Part shown: piece by piece, positions 8,655-17,726 of the stretch
How the letters are laid out: each line of letters opens with the position of its first letter
Position numbering within the stretch: position 1 is the first letter of the stretch
Assembly: GCF_002899675.1 (NCBI RefSeq)
Contig: NZ_PKUU01000017.1
Coordinates: 1-64,000 of the forward strand
Origin: Clostridium sp. chh4-2
Lineage (GTDB): Bacteria > Bacillota > Clostridia > Lachnospirales > Lachnospiraceae
Direction: 5' to 3'
Length of the DNA stretch: 64,000 nt
The notes under the pieces: model-generated
Told to the model about the DNA's origin: nothing
Seen by the model: the letters and a program-made list of their open reading frames with translations, nothing else
The model's database searches: none
Program-made: the position numbers and the translations under genes

Positions 8655-9093
8655 ATAACATCCTTTCTAAGATCTCAGCTGCATCTGCGACCAGTTCGGC
8701 GCAGGGGCGTTTCTGGTAATATTCTTCTGTCCGCTCTGAAGGAACCGGCGAGTCGGAGTGCTGGGTAAGCCCCAAAAGCTCCCGGCAGATGATGCTGTCA
8801 TTTTTTTCTTTGAACGCTTCTGCCAGATCCTGAACCAGCTGGTACTGGGCTTTTTTTCCGTCCTGGTCTTTGGGGTCCTCATATCCTTTTATCATTCCGG
8901 CGGCCATAAACATTCCGCTGACAGCTCCGCATACTTCCCGCAGCCGTCCCATTCCTCCGCCGAACGAGGAGGCCAGCCTGGCTGCCGTTTCTCTGTCAAG
9001 CCCGGTTTCATCGCAAAATGCCAGAAATACAGACTGGGCACAATTGTAGCCGGCCATGAAGTTTTCTTTGGCTTTTTCTCTGTGGTTTATCAT
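8647..9093 (-). CDS. C_GCAxxG_C_C family redox protein
   Basis: Member of the C_GCAxxG_C_C family of small cysteine-rich proteins (TIGR01909 / redox-active protein family). Spaced cysteines are seen in YNCAQSV, VCGAVSG (the CGAxxG core), ICREL and PCAELV. The 148-residue length is typical. Function is not established; the conserved cysteines suggest metal-cluster binding or electron transfer. It is first in a two-gene unit with nfo. A paralogue lies at 17727-18152. Its 5' region is the large hairpin element at 9143-9434. Confidence 0.85.
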   Translation of the reverse strand: MINHREKAKENFMAGYNCAQSVFLAFCDETGLDRETAARLASSFGGGMGRLREVCGAVSGMFMAAGMIKGYEDPKDQDGKKAQYQLVQDLAEAFKEKNDSIICRELLGLTQHSDSPVPSERTEEYYQKRPCAELVADAAEILERMLYD

Positions 9094-9142
9094 AATTCCT
9101 CACATTCTAATGCTTTTTGCAACATTTCATTATTAAATTAAC

Positions 9143-9434
9143 TGTTACTATTTGCAGCTTTGGCGGACCCAGCCATCCGTTCCGGTTTGGGCAGTTTTGC
9201 AGGAACTTTCCTGTGACTTTGCAGGGCATTAGCAATTCTTAACGCGCAGAATTTTTCGTTCAAGGGAAATGTCCACCTGTTTGAGCGTATGCGAGTTTGG
9301 ACATTTCCCTTGGATTTTAGAAAAATCCTGCACGTTTAGAAATGCTTATGCCCGAAAACGGAACAGGAAAGTTCCTGCAAAACTGCCCAAACCGGAACGG
9401 ACGGCCGGGTCCGCGGGAGCTGTGAATAGTAACA
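9143..9434. repeat. Large hairpin element, copy B
   Basis: This 292-bp element fills the divergent gap between the redox-protein gene and degV. The tips are GTTAC (9144-9148) and GTAAC (9429-9433). GCGGACCC (9163-9170) pairs with GGGTCCGC (9407-9414). The main arms, 9177-9214 and 9363-9400, are a perfect 38-bp inverted repeat. An imperfect inner stem joins 9225-9262 with 9313-9353. The apical stem is AGGGAAATGTCCA with TGGACATTTCCCT. The central 165 bp is nearly the same as copy D (34005-34292, inverted), but the main arms differ in sequence. There is no coding capacity and no target-site duplication that I can recognise. Confidence 0.85.
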
Positions 9435-9463
9435 ATTAATCAGTTTATTATATCATGAATTAG

Positions 9464-9492
9464 TTGACATAGACACCCCTAACTGTCATAAT
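9464..9492 (+). promoter_or_regulatory. Promoter for degV
   Basis: TTGACA (9464-9469) and CATAAT (9487-9492) are 17 bp apart. They lie just outside the right tip of hairpin element B and 65 bp before the start codon. Confidence 0.65.
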
Positions 9493-9556
9493 AACAATGA
9501 TTTCATTTTTAACAGTTAACACGTTTACAGCTGGTTTTTGGCAGAAGGGAGATTAA

Positions 9557-10405
9557 ATGAGTGTAAGAATTCTATCGGATTCCACGTCTGATATTGGACA
9601 GGAGAGAGCAAAAGAATGGGGAGTGACCTTGGTGCCCCTGAAGGTATTGTTCGGCGAGGACGAATACCGGGACGGCGTGGATCTGCCGCTGGAGCAGTTT
9701 TACGAAAAATTGGAACATGGAAGTACACTGCCCACTACCAGCCAGCCGTCGCCGGAGGAATTTATAGAGGTTTTTGAAGAGATAAAGGCTTCGGGAGATG
9801 AAGCCGTAGTTTTGACAATCAGTTCAGGATTAAGCGGAACTTATCAGAGCGCATGTCTTGCAAAAGAGGAGTGCGGATATGATAAAATCTATATTGTGGA
9901 CAGCAAACAGGTGACACTTTCCCTTCAGCTGATGGTGCGCCGGGCGATGGAGTTAAAGGATGAGGGAAAATCGGGAAAAGAAATCGCCGATATAATAGAA
10001 CAGGAAAAAGCACGGTTCCGGTTCTACGGCATAATTGATGATTTAACTTATCTGGAACGTGGCGGCCGCTTGCCAAAGACCGGCGTGGTGGTGGGGACGG
10101 CTTTGAAGCTGAAGCCAATCATTACGATTACAACAGATGGAGTTGTAAAGCTGATCGGAGTGGCAAGAGGGATGAACGGAGCATTTTCCAAAGTCCTTAA
10201 AATGGTGGAAGCCGCAGGAGGAAGAGATACAGATGAGGAATACTGCATCGGATATACCGGCGACAGGGCTGTGCTGGAGCCGCTTGAGGACTATCTGGAA
10301 GGTAAGGCAGATGAGGAAAAACGCCTTGTCAGTTCGATCGGAACAGTCATCGGAACTCATGGAGGGCCGGGCTGTATAGTGTTTGCATTTTCTTTAAAAA
10401 AGTGA
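9557..10405 (+). CDS. DegV family fatty-acid-binding protein
   Basis: DegV-family cytoplasmic protein of 282 residues. The N-terminal LSDSTSDIG, the PTTSQPSPEEF segment, TISSGLSGTYQSA and the later DDLTYLERGGRLPK are hallmarks. Characterised members bind a fatty acid and, as FakB, present it to the kinase FakA for phosphorylation and entry into lipid synthesis. No fakA lies in the window, so the FakB role is only likely. It has its own promoter and an AGAAGGGAG site. The next gene follows after 44 bp and may be co-transcribed. Confidence 0.9.
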   Translation: MSVRILSDSTSDIGQERAKEWGVTLVPLKVLFGEDEYRDGVDLPLEQFYEKLEHGSTLPTTSQPSPEEFIEVFEEIKASGDEAVVLTISSGLSGTYQSACLAKEECGYDKIYIVDSKQVTLSLQLMVRRAMELKDEGKSGKEIADIIEQEKARFRFYGIIDDLTYLERGGRLPKTGVVVGTALKLKPIITITTDGVVKLIGVARGMNGAFSKVLKMVEAAGGRDTDEEYCIGYTGDRAVLEPLEDYLEGKADEEKRLVSSIGTVIGTHGGPGCIVFAFSLKK

Positions 10406-10449
10406 TATAGTTAGGAATATGAAATAAAATTACACGGATTTGAAGGACG

Positions 10450-11316
10450 ATGAAAATGCAGGAGAGTAAAAGTGTACTTGGAACCTTGTGCTCCAACTAT
10501 GATTTCTTTTTTGATGCGGAGAAGAAGATTGCGGATTGTATTCTGGAGCGGAAAGAGGAAGTGATCGATATGACGGTTGCCGAACTCGCTCAGGCCAGCG
10601 GAACCAGCGACGCTACCGTATCCAGATTTTGCAGAAGATGCGGGTTTAAAGGATTCCATCATCTGAAGATCACTCTGACCCGGGAACTGGCAGAGGGGCA
10701 GGGAAATGGAATTCAGGCGTATAATGACATTGACCGGGCGGATTTGGGACAGGCGCTTCAGAACATTTTAGCCAATAAGGTGGAAGAACTGAAACAGACC
10801 GTTGCCATGATGGATGTGAATAATCTGGAACGGATATTAAGAGCCTTAGAACACGCCAGGGTTGTGGAATTTGTGGCCGTGGGCAATACCATCCCGGTTG
10901 CCATGGACGCCGCTTATAAATTTAACCAGGTAGGCATTCTGGCCACTGCTGGTCCGGTCATTGAAACGCAGATGTCCTATGCTTTTAATCTGCAAAAAGA
11001 AGACGTAGTGGTGGTTTTATCCAATTCCGGTTATTCCAAGCGCCTTTTGACCCTGATCCGGGGAGCGAAGGAAAACGGGGCGACGGTTATCGCAATCACC
11101 AATAATCCGGATTCTCCCATCGCTCTTGCCAGCGATTATCACATCATAACGGCCACCAGGGAAAAGCTTTTGATGGATGATTTCTGTTTTTCCAGAGTTT
11201 CCGTCACCGCTGTGGTGGAGATGCTGTATCTGCTGATCGCAGCGAATAAAAAGGACGCCTATAAGATCCAGATGCGCAATGAGATGGCGATTGCGGATGA
11301 TAAAATTAAAGAATAA
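10450..11316 (+). CDS. MurR/RpiR family transcriptional regulator
   Basis: Sugar-sensing regulator with an N-terminal HTH of the RpiR type (about 1-77; DMTVAELAQASGTSDATVSRFCRRCGFKGFHHLK) and a C-terminal SIS domain (about 120-260; VVLSNSGYSKRLL) that binds phosphosugars. The 288-residue length is usual. The start may be ATG 10450 or ATG 10456; GAAGGA at 10442 favours either. It stands upstream of fruK-fruA but a strong terminator separates them, so it is read separately. Control of the fructose operon by this protein is possible from position but not shown by an operator. Confidence 0.88.
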   Translation: MKMQESKSVLGTLCSNYDFFFDAEKKIADCILERKEEVIDMTVAELAQASGTSDATVSRFCRRCGFKGFHHLKITLTRELAEGQGNGIQAYNDIDRADLGQALQNILANKVEELKQTVAMMDVNNLERILRALEHARVVEFVAVGNTIPVAMDAAYKFNQVGILATAGPVIETQMSYAFNLQKEDVVVVLSNSGYSKRLLTLIRGAKENGATVIAITNNPDSPIALASDYHIITATREKLLMDDFCFSRVSVTAVVEMLYLLIAANKKDAYKIQMRNEMAIADDKIKE

Positions 11317-11369
11317 TTGATATTGTGAGGGATACTGAACAATTACGAATAATCTATAAAAAAGAGAAA

Positions 11370-11401
11370 GTTGTTGCATACTAAGTGCAGCAGCTTTTTT
11401 T
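11370..11401 (+). terminator. Terminator after the RpiR gene
   Basis: GTTGTTGCA (11370-11378) pairs with TGCAGCAGC (11386-11394), including two G-T pairs, followed by seven T residues. Confidence 0.8.
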
Positions 11402-11477
11402 ATATCATAGGAAAGTGCTCCTATGATATAAAAAAGCCTTCCCATGCCAACTTTGTTGGCTATAGAATCGGAAGGCT
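11395..11477 (-). repeat. Composite palindromes with a minus-strand terminator
   Basis: Two palindromes follow the plus-strand terminator. ATATCATAGGA with TCCTATGATAT spans 11401-11431. AGCCTTCC (11435-11442) with GGAAGGCT (11470-11477) encloses an inner GCCAAC/GTTGGC hairpin. Read on the minus strand, the second stem is followed by a run of T, so it has the form of an intrinsic terminator. No minus-strand gene precedes it up to fruK. Confidence 0.55.
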
Positions 11478-11518
11478 GAACTACTGCAAAAAAATGCTAA
11501 AAAAAGGTAATTAGTGTA

Positions 11519-11547
11519 TTGACGGATCGTGGAAAGTGTATTATTAT
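11519..11547 (+). promoter_or_regulatory. Promoter of the fruK-fruA operon
   Basis: TTGACG (11519-11524) and TATTAT (11542-11547) are 17 bp apart, 51 bp before the fruK start. Confidence 0.65.
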
Positions 11548-11597
11548 AAATCCATGAATATGAAATAAAATTTCATTAAGTAAAGGAGTAGTGACAT

Positions 11598-12503
11598 ATG
11601 ATTTACACGGTAACGTTTAATCCGGCATTGGATTACGTAGTAAAAGTAGATCATTTCACCCTTGGGAAAATCAACAGGACAGCAGAGGAACACATCTTTT
11701 ATGGGGGAAAAGGGTTGAATGTATCGGCGATTCTTGCCAATTTTGGTTTTGAAACGACGGCGCTTGGATTTGTAGCAGGTTTTACAGGTGATGAGATTGA
11801 GCGGGGGGCGAAAAGCCTGGGATTTCAGTCGGAATTCATCCATGTGGAGAAGGGAATGTCCCGAATCAACGTGAAGCTCAAGTCTGAGGAAGAGACTGAG
11901 CTGAATGGAATGGGGCCTGAGATCACGGATCAGGACGTGGAAGAACTGTTCGGCCAGCTGGACAGGATCGAAGAAGGGGATGTGCTGGTTTTGTCCGGAA
12001 GCATACCAAAGACCATCAGTGACGACATTTATGAACGAATTATGGAGCGGCTTCAGAACAAGGGAGTTCGCATCGTTGTGGATGCGACCAAAGATCTGCT
12101 CATGAATGTGCTGAAATATAAACCGTTCCTGATAAAGCCCAATAATCACGAGCTGGGCGAGATGTTCGGAGTGGAGCTTCACGGGGACGTGCAGATAACG
12201 GAATACGCCAGGAAGCTGCAGGAAATGGGAGCGGGAAATGTGCTGATCTCCATGGCGGGAGACGGTGCGATCCTGGTCACAGAATCAGGTGAATTCCATA
12301 AAATCGGAGTTCCGAAAGGTGTTGTGAAAAATTCCGTGGGTGCCGGGGATTCCATGGTGGCCGGATTTTTAGCCGGTTATCTGGAAACGCAGGATTATGA
12401 ATATGCGTTAAGGCTGGGAACTGCGGCCGGAAGCGCAACGGCATTTTCCGATGGAATAGCGGAGAAGGATTTTATTATGGAGTTGTTAAAACAGATATCA
12501 TAG
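11598..12503 (+). CDS. fruK: 1-phosphofructokinase
   Basis: PfkB-family kinase that converts fructose 1-phosphate to fructose 1,6-bisphosphate. The N-terminus MIYTVTFNPALDYVV and the GKGLNVSAIL segment are typical. The C-terminal PfkB signature has the catalytic Asp in NSVGAGDSMVAGFLAGY. The length of 301 fits FruK. An AAAGGAG site precedes the ATG. The fructose PTS gene follows 13 bp downstream, so uptake and the next phosphorylation step are co-expressed. The classic DeoR-type fruR is not next to it; an RpiR regulator lies upstream instead. Confidence 0.95.
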   Translation: MIYTVTFNPALDYVVKVDHFTLGKINRTAEEHIFYGGKGLNVSAILANFGFETTALGFVAGFTGDEIERGAKSLGFQSEFIHVEKGMSRINVKLKSEEETELNGMGPEITDQDVEELFGQLDRIEEGDVLVLSGSIPKTISDDIYERIMERLQNKGVRIVVDATKDLLMNVLKYKPFLIKPNNHELGEMFGVELHGDVQITEYARKLQEMGAGNVLISMAGDGAILVTESGEFHKIGVPKGVVKNSVGAGDSMVAGFLAGYLETQDYEYALRLGTAAGSATAFSDGIAEKDFIMELLKQIS

Positions 12504-12516
12504 TCAGGAGGGTATT

Positions 12517-14445
12517 ATGAGAATTACGGAGCTTTTGAAAAAAGACAGCATTGCGCTGGGCGTAAGCGCGTCTACAAAGGAAGAGGCAATTGACCGGCTG
12601 GTGGATTTGATGGCGGCAGGCGGAAGGCTGAATGATAAAGCGGGCTATAAAGAAGGCATTTTGGCGAGAGAAGCCTTAGGAAGCACTGCGGTTGGGGAAG
12701 GAATCGCCATTCCCCATGCTAAAGTGGCGGCGGTGAAAGAACCGGGCCTGGCAGCTGTCGTGGTACCGGATGGAGTTGATTATGAAGCGTTTGACGGCTC
12801 TTTGGCAAATCTGATCTTCATGATTGCGGCGCCGGACGGAGAGGCGGATACTCATCTGGAAGCATTGTCCAAATTGTCCACGCTTTTGATGAATCCGGGA
12901 TTTAAGGACGCCCTGATCGCAGCGAAAACAAAGGAAGAATTTTTGAAGATCATAGATGATACAGAGTCTGAACGCTATGAGAAAGAAGAGAAAAAAGAGT
13001 CTCAGGAAGTGAAGGCAGAAGAAAAACCGGCCAAAGAAGGGTACCGCGTGCTGGCGGTTACCGCTTGTCCTACTGGAATTGCACATACATTTATGGCGGC
13101 TGAAAATCTGGAAAATACGGGGAAGAAGCTGGGAATTGCACTGAAAGCGGAGACTAACGGTTCCGGTGGGGCTCAGAATGTGCTGACAAAGGATGAGATC
13201 GCAGCGGCGGACTGTATCATCATTGCTGCCGATAAGAATGTGGAGATGGCCAGATTTGACGGAAAACCGGTGATTATGGTGCCTGTTTCGGACGGAATCC
13301 ATAAGGCGGAAGAGTTGATTCAAAAAGCGGTGAGCAAAACGGTTCCTGTGTATCACCACGCCGGAGGCGGAGCGGCTGAGGTATCAGGAGGCGGAGACGG
13401 AATCGGCCGGACCATCTATAAACATCTGATGAACGGTGTTTCCCATATGCTGCCCTTCGTAATCGGCGGCGGTATCCTGATCGCATTGGCATTTTTATTC
13501 GATAATTATGAGATTGATCCGTCTAATTTTGGTAAGAACACGCCCTTAGCCGCTTATTTAAAGACAATCGGTGAACAGGCATTTGGAATGATGCTTCCGG
13601 TTCTGTCCGGTTATATTGCCATGAGCATTGCGGACCGTCCCGGTCTGGCTGTGGGCTTTGTTGGCGGACTTGTGGCAAAGATGGGAGCTACCTTTGCAAA
13701 CCCGGCAGGCGGAGCGGTGAATGCAGGTTTCCTTGGCGCATTATTCGCAGGTTTTGTGGGTGGTTATATTGTAGTTGGTTTGAGAAAGCTGTTTAGCAAG
13801 CTTCCTAAATCTTTGGAGGGAATCAAACCGGTGCTTCTGTATCCGGTGCTCGGCATTCTGCTGGTGGGTGTGGTTACCACATTTATCAATCCTTATATGG
13901 GCATGATTAACGACGGGCTTACCGGCTTTCTGAACGGAATGGGCGGAACCAGCAAAGTGGTTCTGGGCATGGTTGTAGGCGGCATGATGTCGGTGGATAT
14001 GGGCGGTCCTGTGAATAAGGCTGCATATGTATTCGGCACTGCCCAGCTGGCGGAAGGAAATTTCGAGGTTATGGCAGCCGTTATGGCGGGCGGTATGGTT
14101 CCGCCTTTGGCAATTGCGCTCTGTACTACATTTTTCAAGAAGAAATTTACGGATAAAGAGAGACAGTCCGGTATTGTGAACTATATTATGGGCCTTTCCT
14201 TTATTTCGGAAGGTGCGATTCCATTTGCAGCGCAGGATCCGCTCCGCGTGCTTCCGTCCTGTATCATCGGATCAGCGGTGGCCGGCGGGCTTTCCATGTT
14301 CTTTGACTGCACATTGAGAGCGCCTCATGGTGGAATCTTCGTGCTTCCTACTATCGGCAATCCGCTGGCTTATCTGGCGGCGGTTCTGATCGGTGCGGCA
14401 ATCGGATGTCTGCTTCTTGGAGTTCTTAAAAAAGACGTGGAATAA
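12517..14445 (+). CDS. fruA: PTS fructose transporter, EIIABC fusion
   Basis: Membrane transporter that takes up fructose and releases fructose 1-phosphate. Domains in order: EIIA (1-about 150) with phospho-His67 in GIAIPHAKV; a charged linker rich in Glu and Lys (about 150-172); EIIB (about 175-275) with phospho-Cys184 in VTACPTGIAHTF; EIIC (about 298-642), multi-pass, beginning GRTIYKHLMNGVSHMLPFVIGGGI. The order A-B-C and the 642-residue length match Firmicute FruA. It is the second gene of the operon. No terminator is obvious in the 185 bp before the HAD gene. Confidence 0.95.
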   Translation: MRITELLKKDSIALGVSASTKEEAIDRLVDLMAAGGRLNDKAGYKEGILAREALGSTAVGEGIAIPHAKVAAVKEPGLAAVVVPDGVDYEAFDGSLANLIFMIAAPDGEADTHLEALSKLSTLLMNPGFKDALIAAKTKEEFLKIIDDTESERYEKEEKKESQEVKAEEKPAKEGYRVLAVTACPTGIAHTFMAAENLENTGKKLGIALKAETNGSGGAQNVLTKDEIAAADCIIIAADKNVEMARFDGKPVIMVPVSDGIHKAEELIQKAVSKTVPVYHHAGGGAAEVSGGGDGIGRTIYKHLMNGVSHMLPFVIGGGILIALAFLFDNYEIDPSNFGKNTPLAAYLKTIGEQAFGMMLPVLSGYIAMSIADRPGLAVGFVGGLVAKMGATFANPAGGAVNAGFLGALFAGFVGGYIVVGLRKLFSKLPKSLEGIKPVLLYPVLGILLVGVVTTFINPYMGMINDGLTGFLNGMGGTSKVVLGMVVGGMMSVDMGGPVNKAAYVFGTAQLAEGNFEVMAAVMAGGMVPPLAIALCTTFFKKKFTDKERQSGIVNYIMGLSFISEGAIPFAAQDPLRVLPSCIIGSAVAGGLSMFFDCTLRAPHGGIFVLPTIGNPLAYLAAVLIGAAIGCLLLGVLKKDVE

Positions 14446-14630
14446 GGATGAAAGGTTGTGCAGACCGGTTTTCATAAAAGCTTTTTTATTGCAAATGAAC
14501 GGTAATTCCATTATAATGGTGAGCAGGCAGGGGAGCAGCCGGCGGCCTTGTGATGGAATTGGCCGGATGCATGAAACCTTGTCATTATTCGAATAAAATG
14601 CCGTGATCTTAGGCGGAATGAGAGGAAATC

Positions 14631-15287
14631 ATGTATCAGTGTTGTATATTTGACTTAGATGGCACGTTGATTAATTCTATTTATGCGCTGACAAAAACAA
14701 TTAACCTGACGCTGAATGAGTATGGATATGCGCCGGTTGACGATGCGCATACGAAAGTGTTTGTCGGCGACGGATATAAGAAATTTGTGGAACGGGCGCT
14801 GGTTTACAGCGGGGATGAGAAGCTTACCCACTATGAAGAGGCGCTTATCACCTATAACCGGTATTTTAAGGATAATTGTCTGTACCGGATCGACGCCTAT
14901 GACGGCATCCGGGAATTACTGGATTATTTAAAGGGCAGCGGCGTTAAGATTGCGGTATTGTCCAATAAAGCCCATGAAAGAACGGTTGAAAATATAGAAA
15001 CTGTGTTTGGCAAAGGATACTTTGATGTGATTTCCGGGGAAAAAGAGGGAGTGAACCGGAAACCTGATCCGGCCGGAGTGTTTGCGATTCTTCAGGAATT
15101 GGGGCTGAAACCGGAACAGGGATTGTACCTGGGCGATACCAGTACGGATATGAAAACCGGATTGGCAGCCGGGATAGATACGGTCGGTGTGACCTGGGGC
15201 TTTCGCGGCAGAGAAGAGTTAGAAGAATATCATCCTAAGTTTATCGTGGATGATCCGAGGGAAGTAATTGATATTATAAAGAGATAG
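14631..15287 (+). CDS. HAD-superfamily phosphatase, phosphoglycolate-phosphatase-like
   Basis: HAD subfamily IA hydrolase of 218 residues. Motif I is DLDGT with Asp8 and Asp10. Motif II is the VLSNKAH segment. Motif III includes the Lys of NRKPDP. Motif IV is YLGDTSTDM. An alpha-helical cap lies between motifs I and II. The closest functional label is Gph-like; the true substrate could be any small phosphate ester. It has a GAGAGGAAA site and ends in a strong terminator, so it is the last gene of its transcript. Confidence 0.88.
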   Translation: MYQCCIFDLDGTLINSIYALTKTINLTLNEYGYAPVDDAHTKVFVGDGYKKFVERALVYSGDEKLTHYEEALITYNRYFKDNCLYRIDAYDGIRELLDYLKGSGVKIAVLSNKAHERTVENIETVFGKGYFDVISGEKEGVNRKPDPAGVFAILQELGLKPEQGLYLGDTSTDMKTGLAAGIDTVGVTWGFRGREELEEYHPKFIVDDPREVIDIIKR

Positions 15288-15336
15288 AAAAAGGCTTGTG
15301 CGTTCGGAGATGTGATCCGAATACACAGGCTTTTTT
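15288..15336 (+). terminator. Terminator after the HAD gene
   Basis: AAAAAGGCTTGTG pairs with CACAGGCTTTTTT around an inner TTCGGA/TCCGAA stem; T-run at 15331-15336. Confidence 0.85.
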
Positions 15337-15417
15337 CGTTTTTGATATGGGGAAATGCGTGAGTGAAGATACTGGTATTATAAGCATTTACTTATGAAAA
15401 AATGAAAAAATGCATAT

Positions 15418-15446
15418 TAGACAAATAATACATGGAATATTATAAT
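15418..15446 (+). promoter_or_regulatory. Promoter for the C45 acyltransferase gene
   Basis: TAGACA (15418-15423) and a perfect TATAAT (15441-15446) have a 17-bp spacer. The 5' UTR would be about 155 bases. The rest of 15337-15606 shows nothing else I can identify. Confidence 0.5.
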
Positions 15447-15606
15447 GCAGGTATAAGATTGATTCCGGAATTTCAGATCTTACATAACAATGGGGTGGAT
15501 GGAGAATTGACAAATGACAATTCGATGGCGGCAATAAGGGCATTTATGCTGTGAGCTGATACTTCCGGTAGTATATCCGTATTTTAATTAAAAGGAGAGA
15601 ATAATT

Positions 15607-16674
15607 ATGAAACGGTTAAAAGAGGTCTATATTAAATCATCTGATCCATTTGAACGTGGTGTCCAGCACGGGAGCCAGATCAGAGAGGAACTTTTGAGTA
15701 CCAGTGAAAATTATAAGAAATTATTTGAGAAAAAGGGATACACTTGGGAAGAAACATTGGATATGGCGATGGAATATGCGGACTATCTGGATGGGGAAAT
15801 GCCGGAACTAATGCAGGAGATCAGAGGGATCGCCAGGGGCGCCCAAGTTGATTTGAGTCTGGTAATGGTGATGAATACCAGGTATGAACTTTTAAAATTT
15901 CAGAAGGGCCAGAATTATTTTGACAGCAATGAATGCACCTGTTATCTGGTAACACCGGAAGCTACCAAAGAGAAAGAGACGATCGGTGGTCAGAACTGGG
16001 ACAATTCCGTATTCATCGGAGAAAATCTCTATGTGCTTCATATTGACGAGGAAAATGGAACGAAAATTCTGGGGCTGACAGAACCAGGCCAGTTGATTCG
16101 CAGCGGTATGAATTCCTACGGGCTGTCCGTGAACTGCAGCACGCTTTTGTCTAAAAAGGACCGGCGCGGGCTGGCTATACCTACTAACTTTATGAGGAGA
16201 AGGATACTGCAGTGCAAACGGCTGGAAGAGGCCCGCGCTCTTGTGGAGGGACTGAAGCCGTGTATCTCTATCAATTACGTTATTGCTTCCAGGGAGGGAG
16301 ACGGATTTGTCTGTGAAACAAATCCGATGGAAAATTATATGATAGAACCCCACAAAGGAATTGTTACTCAGGGAAATGACATCAGAATAAATCCGGAAAT
16401 CGAGCGTTTTATTCCGGCGGATGATACCCATGCGGTACATTTTCGCGGGCAGCGTCTGGATTATCTGCTGCGAAAAAAACAGGGAGAGATCACTCCTGAA
16501 TATATTATGGAATGTCTGAAAGATCATGAGGGATATCCTGGGTCCGTGTGCAATCATACGGCTAACCGGGAATGTCAGACGATTGCTTCCATGCTGTATT
16601 GTTTGGACCGGGGAATTGCCTATATCTGTTGGGGAAATCCCTGCGAAGGGTCATATGAGCGGTATGAAATGTAA
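15607..16674 (+). CDS. C45-family autoproteolytic acyltransferase/hydrolase
   Basis: Ntn-hydrolase of the penicillin acyl-CoA:6-APA acyltransferase family (peptidase C45). Cleavage before a Cys frees the nucleophile; here Cys110 in NECTCYLV is the best candidate, followed by the family motif GGQNWDNS (127-134). The length of 355 fits. No signal peptide is seen, so it should act in the cytoplasm. Bacterial members hydrolyse or transfer acyl groups on peptides, N-acyl amino acids or beta-lactam-like molecules; this one's substrate is unknown. It is transcribed alone, between two strong terminators, with an AAAGGAGAG site. Confidence 0.85.
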   Translation: MKRLKEVYIKSSDPFERGVQHGSQIREELLSTSENYKKLFEKKGYTWEETLDMAMEYADYLDGEMPELMQEIRGIARGAQVDLSLVMVMNTRYELLKFQKGQNYFDSNECTCYLVTPEATKEKETIGGQNWDNSVFIGENLYVLHIDEENGTKILGLTEPGQLIRSGMNSYGLSVNCSTLLSKKDRRGLAIPTNFMRRRILQCKRLEEARALVEGLKPCISINYVIASREGDGFVCETNPMENYMIEPHKGIVTQGNDIRINPEIERFIPADDTHAVHFRGQRLDYLLRKKQGEITPEYIMECLKDHEGYPGSVCNHTANRECQTIASMLYCLDRGIAYICWGNPCEGSYERYEM

Positions 16675-16686
16675 TGAGTAAAGTTA

Positions 16687-16732
16687 AAAAGGTGATATAA
16701 AACATTTTCTATGTTTTATATCACCTTTTTTA
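16687..16732. terminator. Bidirectional terminator
   Basis: A 20-bp stem (AAAAAGGTGATATAAAACAT with its complement) around a five-base loop lies between the convergent acyltransferase and LysR genes, with A- and T-runs on both sides. Confidence 0.9.
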
Positions 16733-16757
16733 TAAAGAAAAATTGTTCACAATCAGC

Positions 16758-17705
16758 CTAATAACCAGAAACCTGCCAGGTACCCAGCTGGGAATGATGT
16801 CTGATCAGCTCGATGAAATCATTAGCCGGTTTTGTAAGATAGGCGTCTTTGCGGTAAATCAGACAAAGGGTGGATGTAACATCACTGCAGTCCAACATAA
16901 AATAAACGCCGGATTTCCGGGCCAAGGCGTGATGTTCCTGAATTAACGCAAAGCCAACCCCGGCTTCCACCAGCTGACAGATCATGGATTCGTCTGTCAT
17001 GACAATGCGTTCCTTAGGCTCGAATCCGTATTTATTAAAGATACTCTGGTTCAGCAAGGTGTTTCTGGGATTCTTAATAAGGCGGATAAACGGTTCGTCT
17101 TTTACTCTTGACAGATCGATGGGCGGGCGCTTCGTCCAGTTGAATATTCCATTTGCTTCCTCTGCAATAGGGTGGTTTGGAGGAACGGCAAGGAGGCTGC
17201 AGTAAGGGAAAAGAGGCTCATAGACCAGCTGGGCCTTTTTGGCCGGAGAAATATTTGCGGTATCCATTACAAATGCAAAATCCACCTTTCCGTCCACCAC
17301 GATTGTTTCAAAACCTAAGCTGGAATTGGTATTGATGTTCAGAACGATCTTAGGGTATAATTTCGTGAATTCGGGAAGGACGACGGGCAGAAACTGTGCC
17401 GCCCGCGCATGGGATAACCCGATATTTATGGTTCCGGTTTGTTCGCTTTTTACATCATCTAGCTGCCTCTTCAGATTTTCTTCGATGCGCAGTTCCTGCC
17501 GTATGCTGTCGATCAGAATTGTTCCGGCAGGGGTGAGCACCAGTTTCCTGTCTTTTCGCTCAAATATCTTAATCGCATGTTCCCGTTCCATATAGGCGAT
17601 AATTTGGCTTAAAGCGGGCTGGGAGATATATAGTTCTTTTGCGGCTTCCGTAACCGACTGCAGTTCGGCTATCTTTAACAGATAACGCATCTTTTGAGTA
17701 TCCAT
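16758..17705 (-). CDS. LysR family transcriptional regulator
   Basis: LysR-type regulator of 315 residues: winged HTH at about 1-60 (MRYLLKIAELQSVTEAAKELYISQPALSQIIAYMERE), a linker helix, and a periplasmic-binding-protein-like effector domain (about 90-300). It lies 21 bp downstream of the C_GCAxxG_C_C gene on the same strand, so it is the second gene of that unit rather than divergent from its target. Effector and target genes cannot be told from sequence. Confidence 0.9.
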   Translation of the reverse strand: MDTQKMRYLLKIAELQSVTEAAKELYISQPALSQIIAYMEREHAIKIFERKDRKLVLTPAGTILIDSIRQELRIEENLKRQLDDVKSEQTGTINIGLSHARAAQFLPVVLPEFTKLYPKIVLNINTNSSLGFETIVVDGKVDFAFVMDTANISPAKKAQLVYEPLFPYCSLLAVPPNHPIAEEANGIFNWTKRPPIDLSRVKDEPFIRLIKNPRNTLLNQSIFNKYGFEPKERIVMTDESMICQLVEAGVGFALIQEHHALARKSGVYFMLDCSDVTSTLCLIYRKDAYLTKPANDFIELIRHHSQLGTWQVSGY

Positions 17706-17726
17706 ACGATCCCTTCCATAATCTGA

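Noticed and set aside
15425-15447. Sigma-54 promoter upstream of the C45 acyltransferase
   Set aside because: A GG and a GC flank an AT stretch, but they are 11 bases apart and a good sigma-A promoter occupies the same DNA.
15607-16674. C45 acyltransferase as part of the sigma-54 regulon
   Set aside because: It is 9 kb away, between two terminators, with a sigma-A promoter and no activator palindrome.
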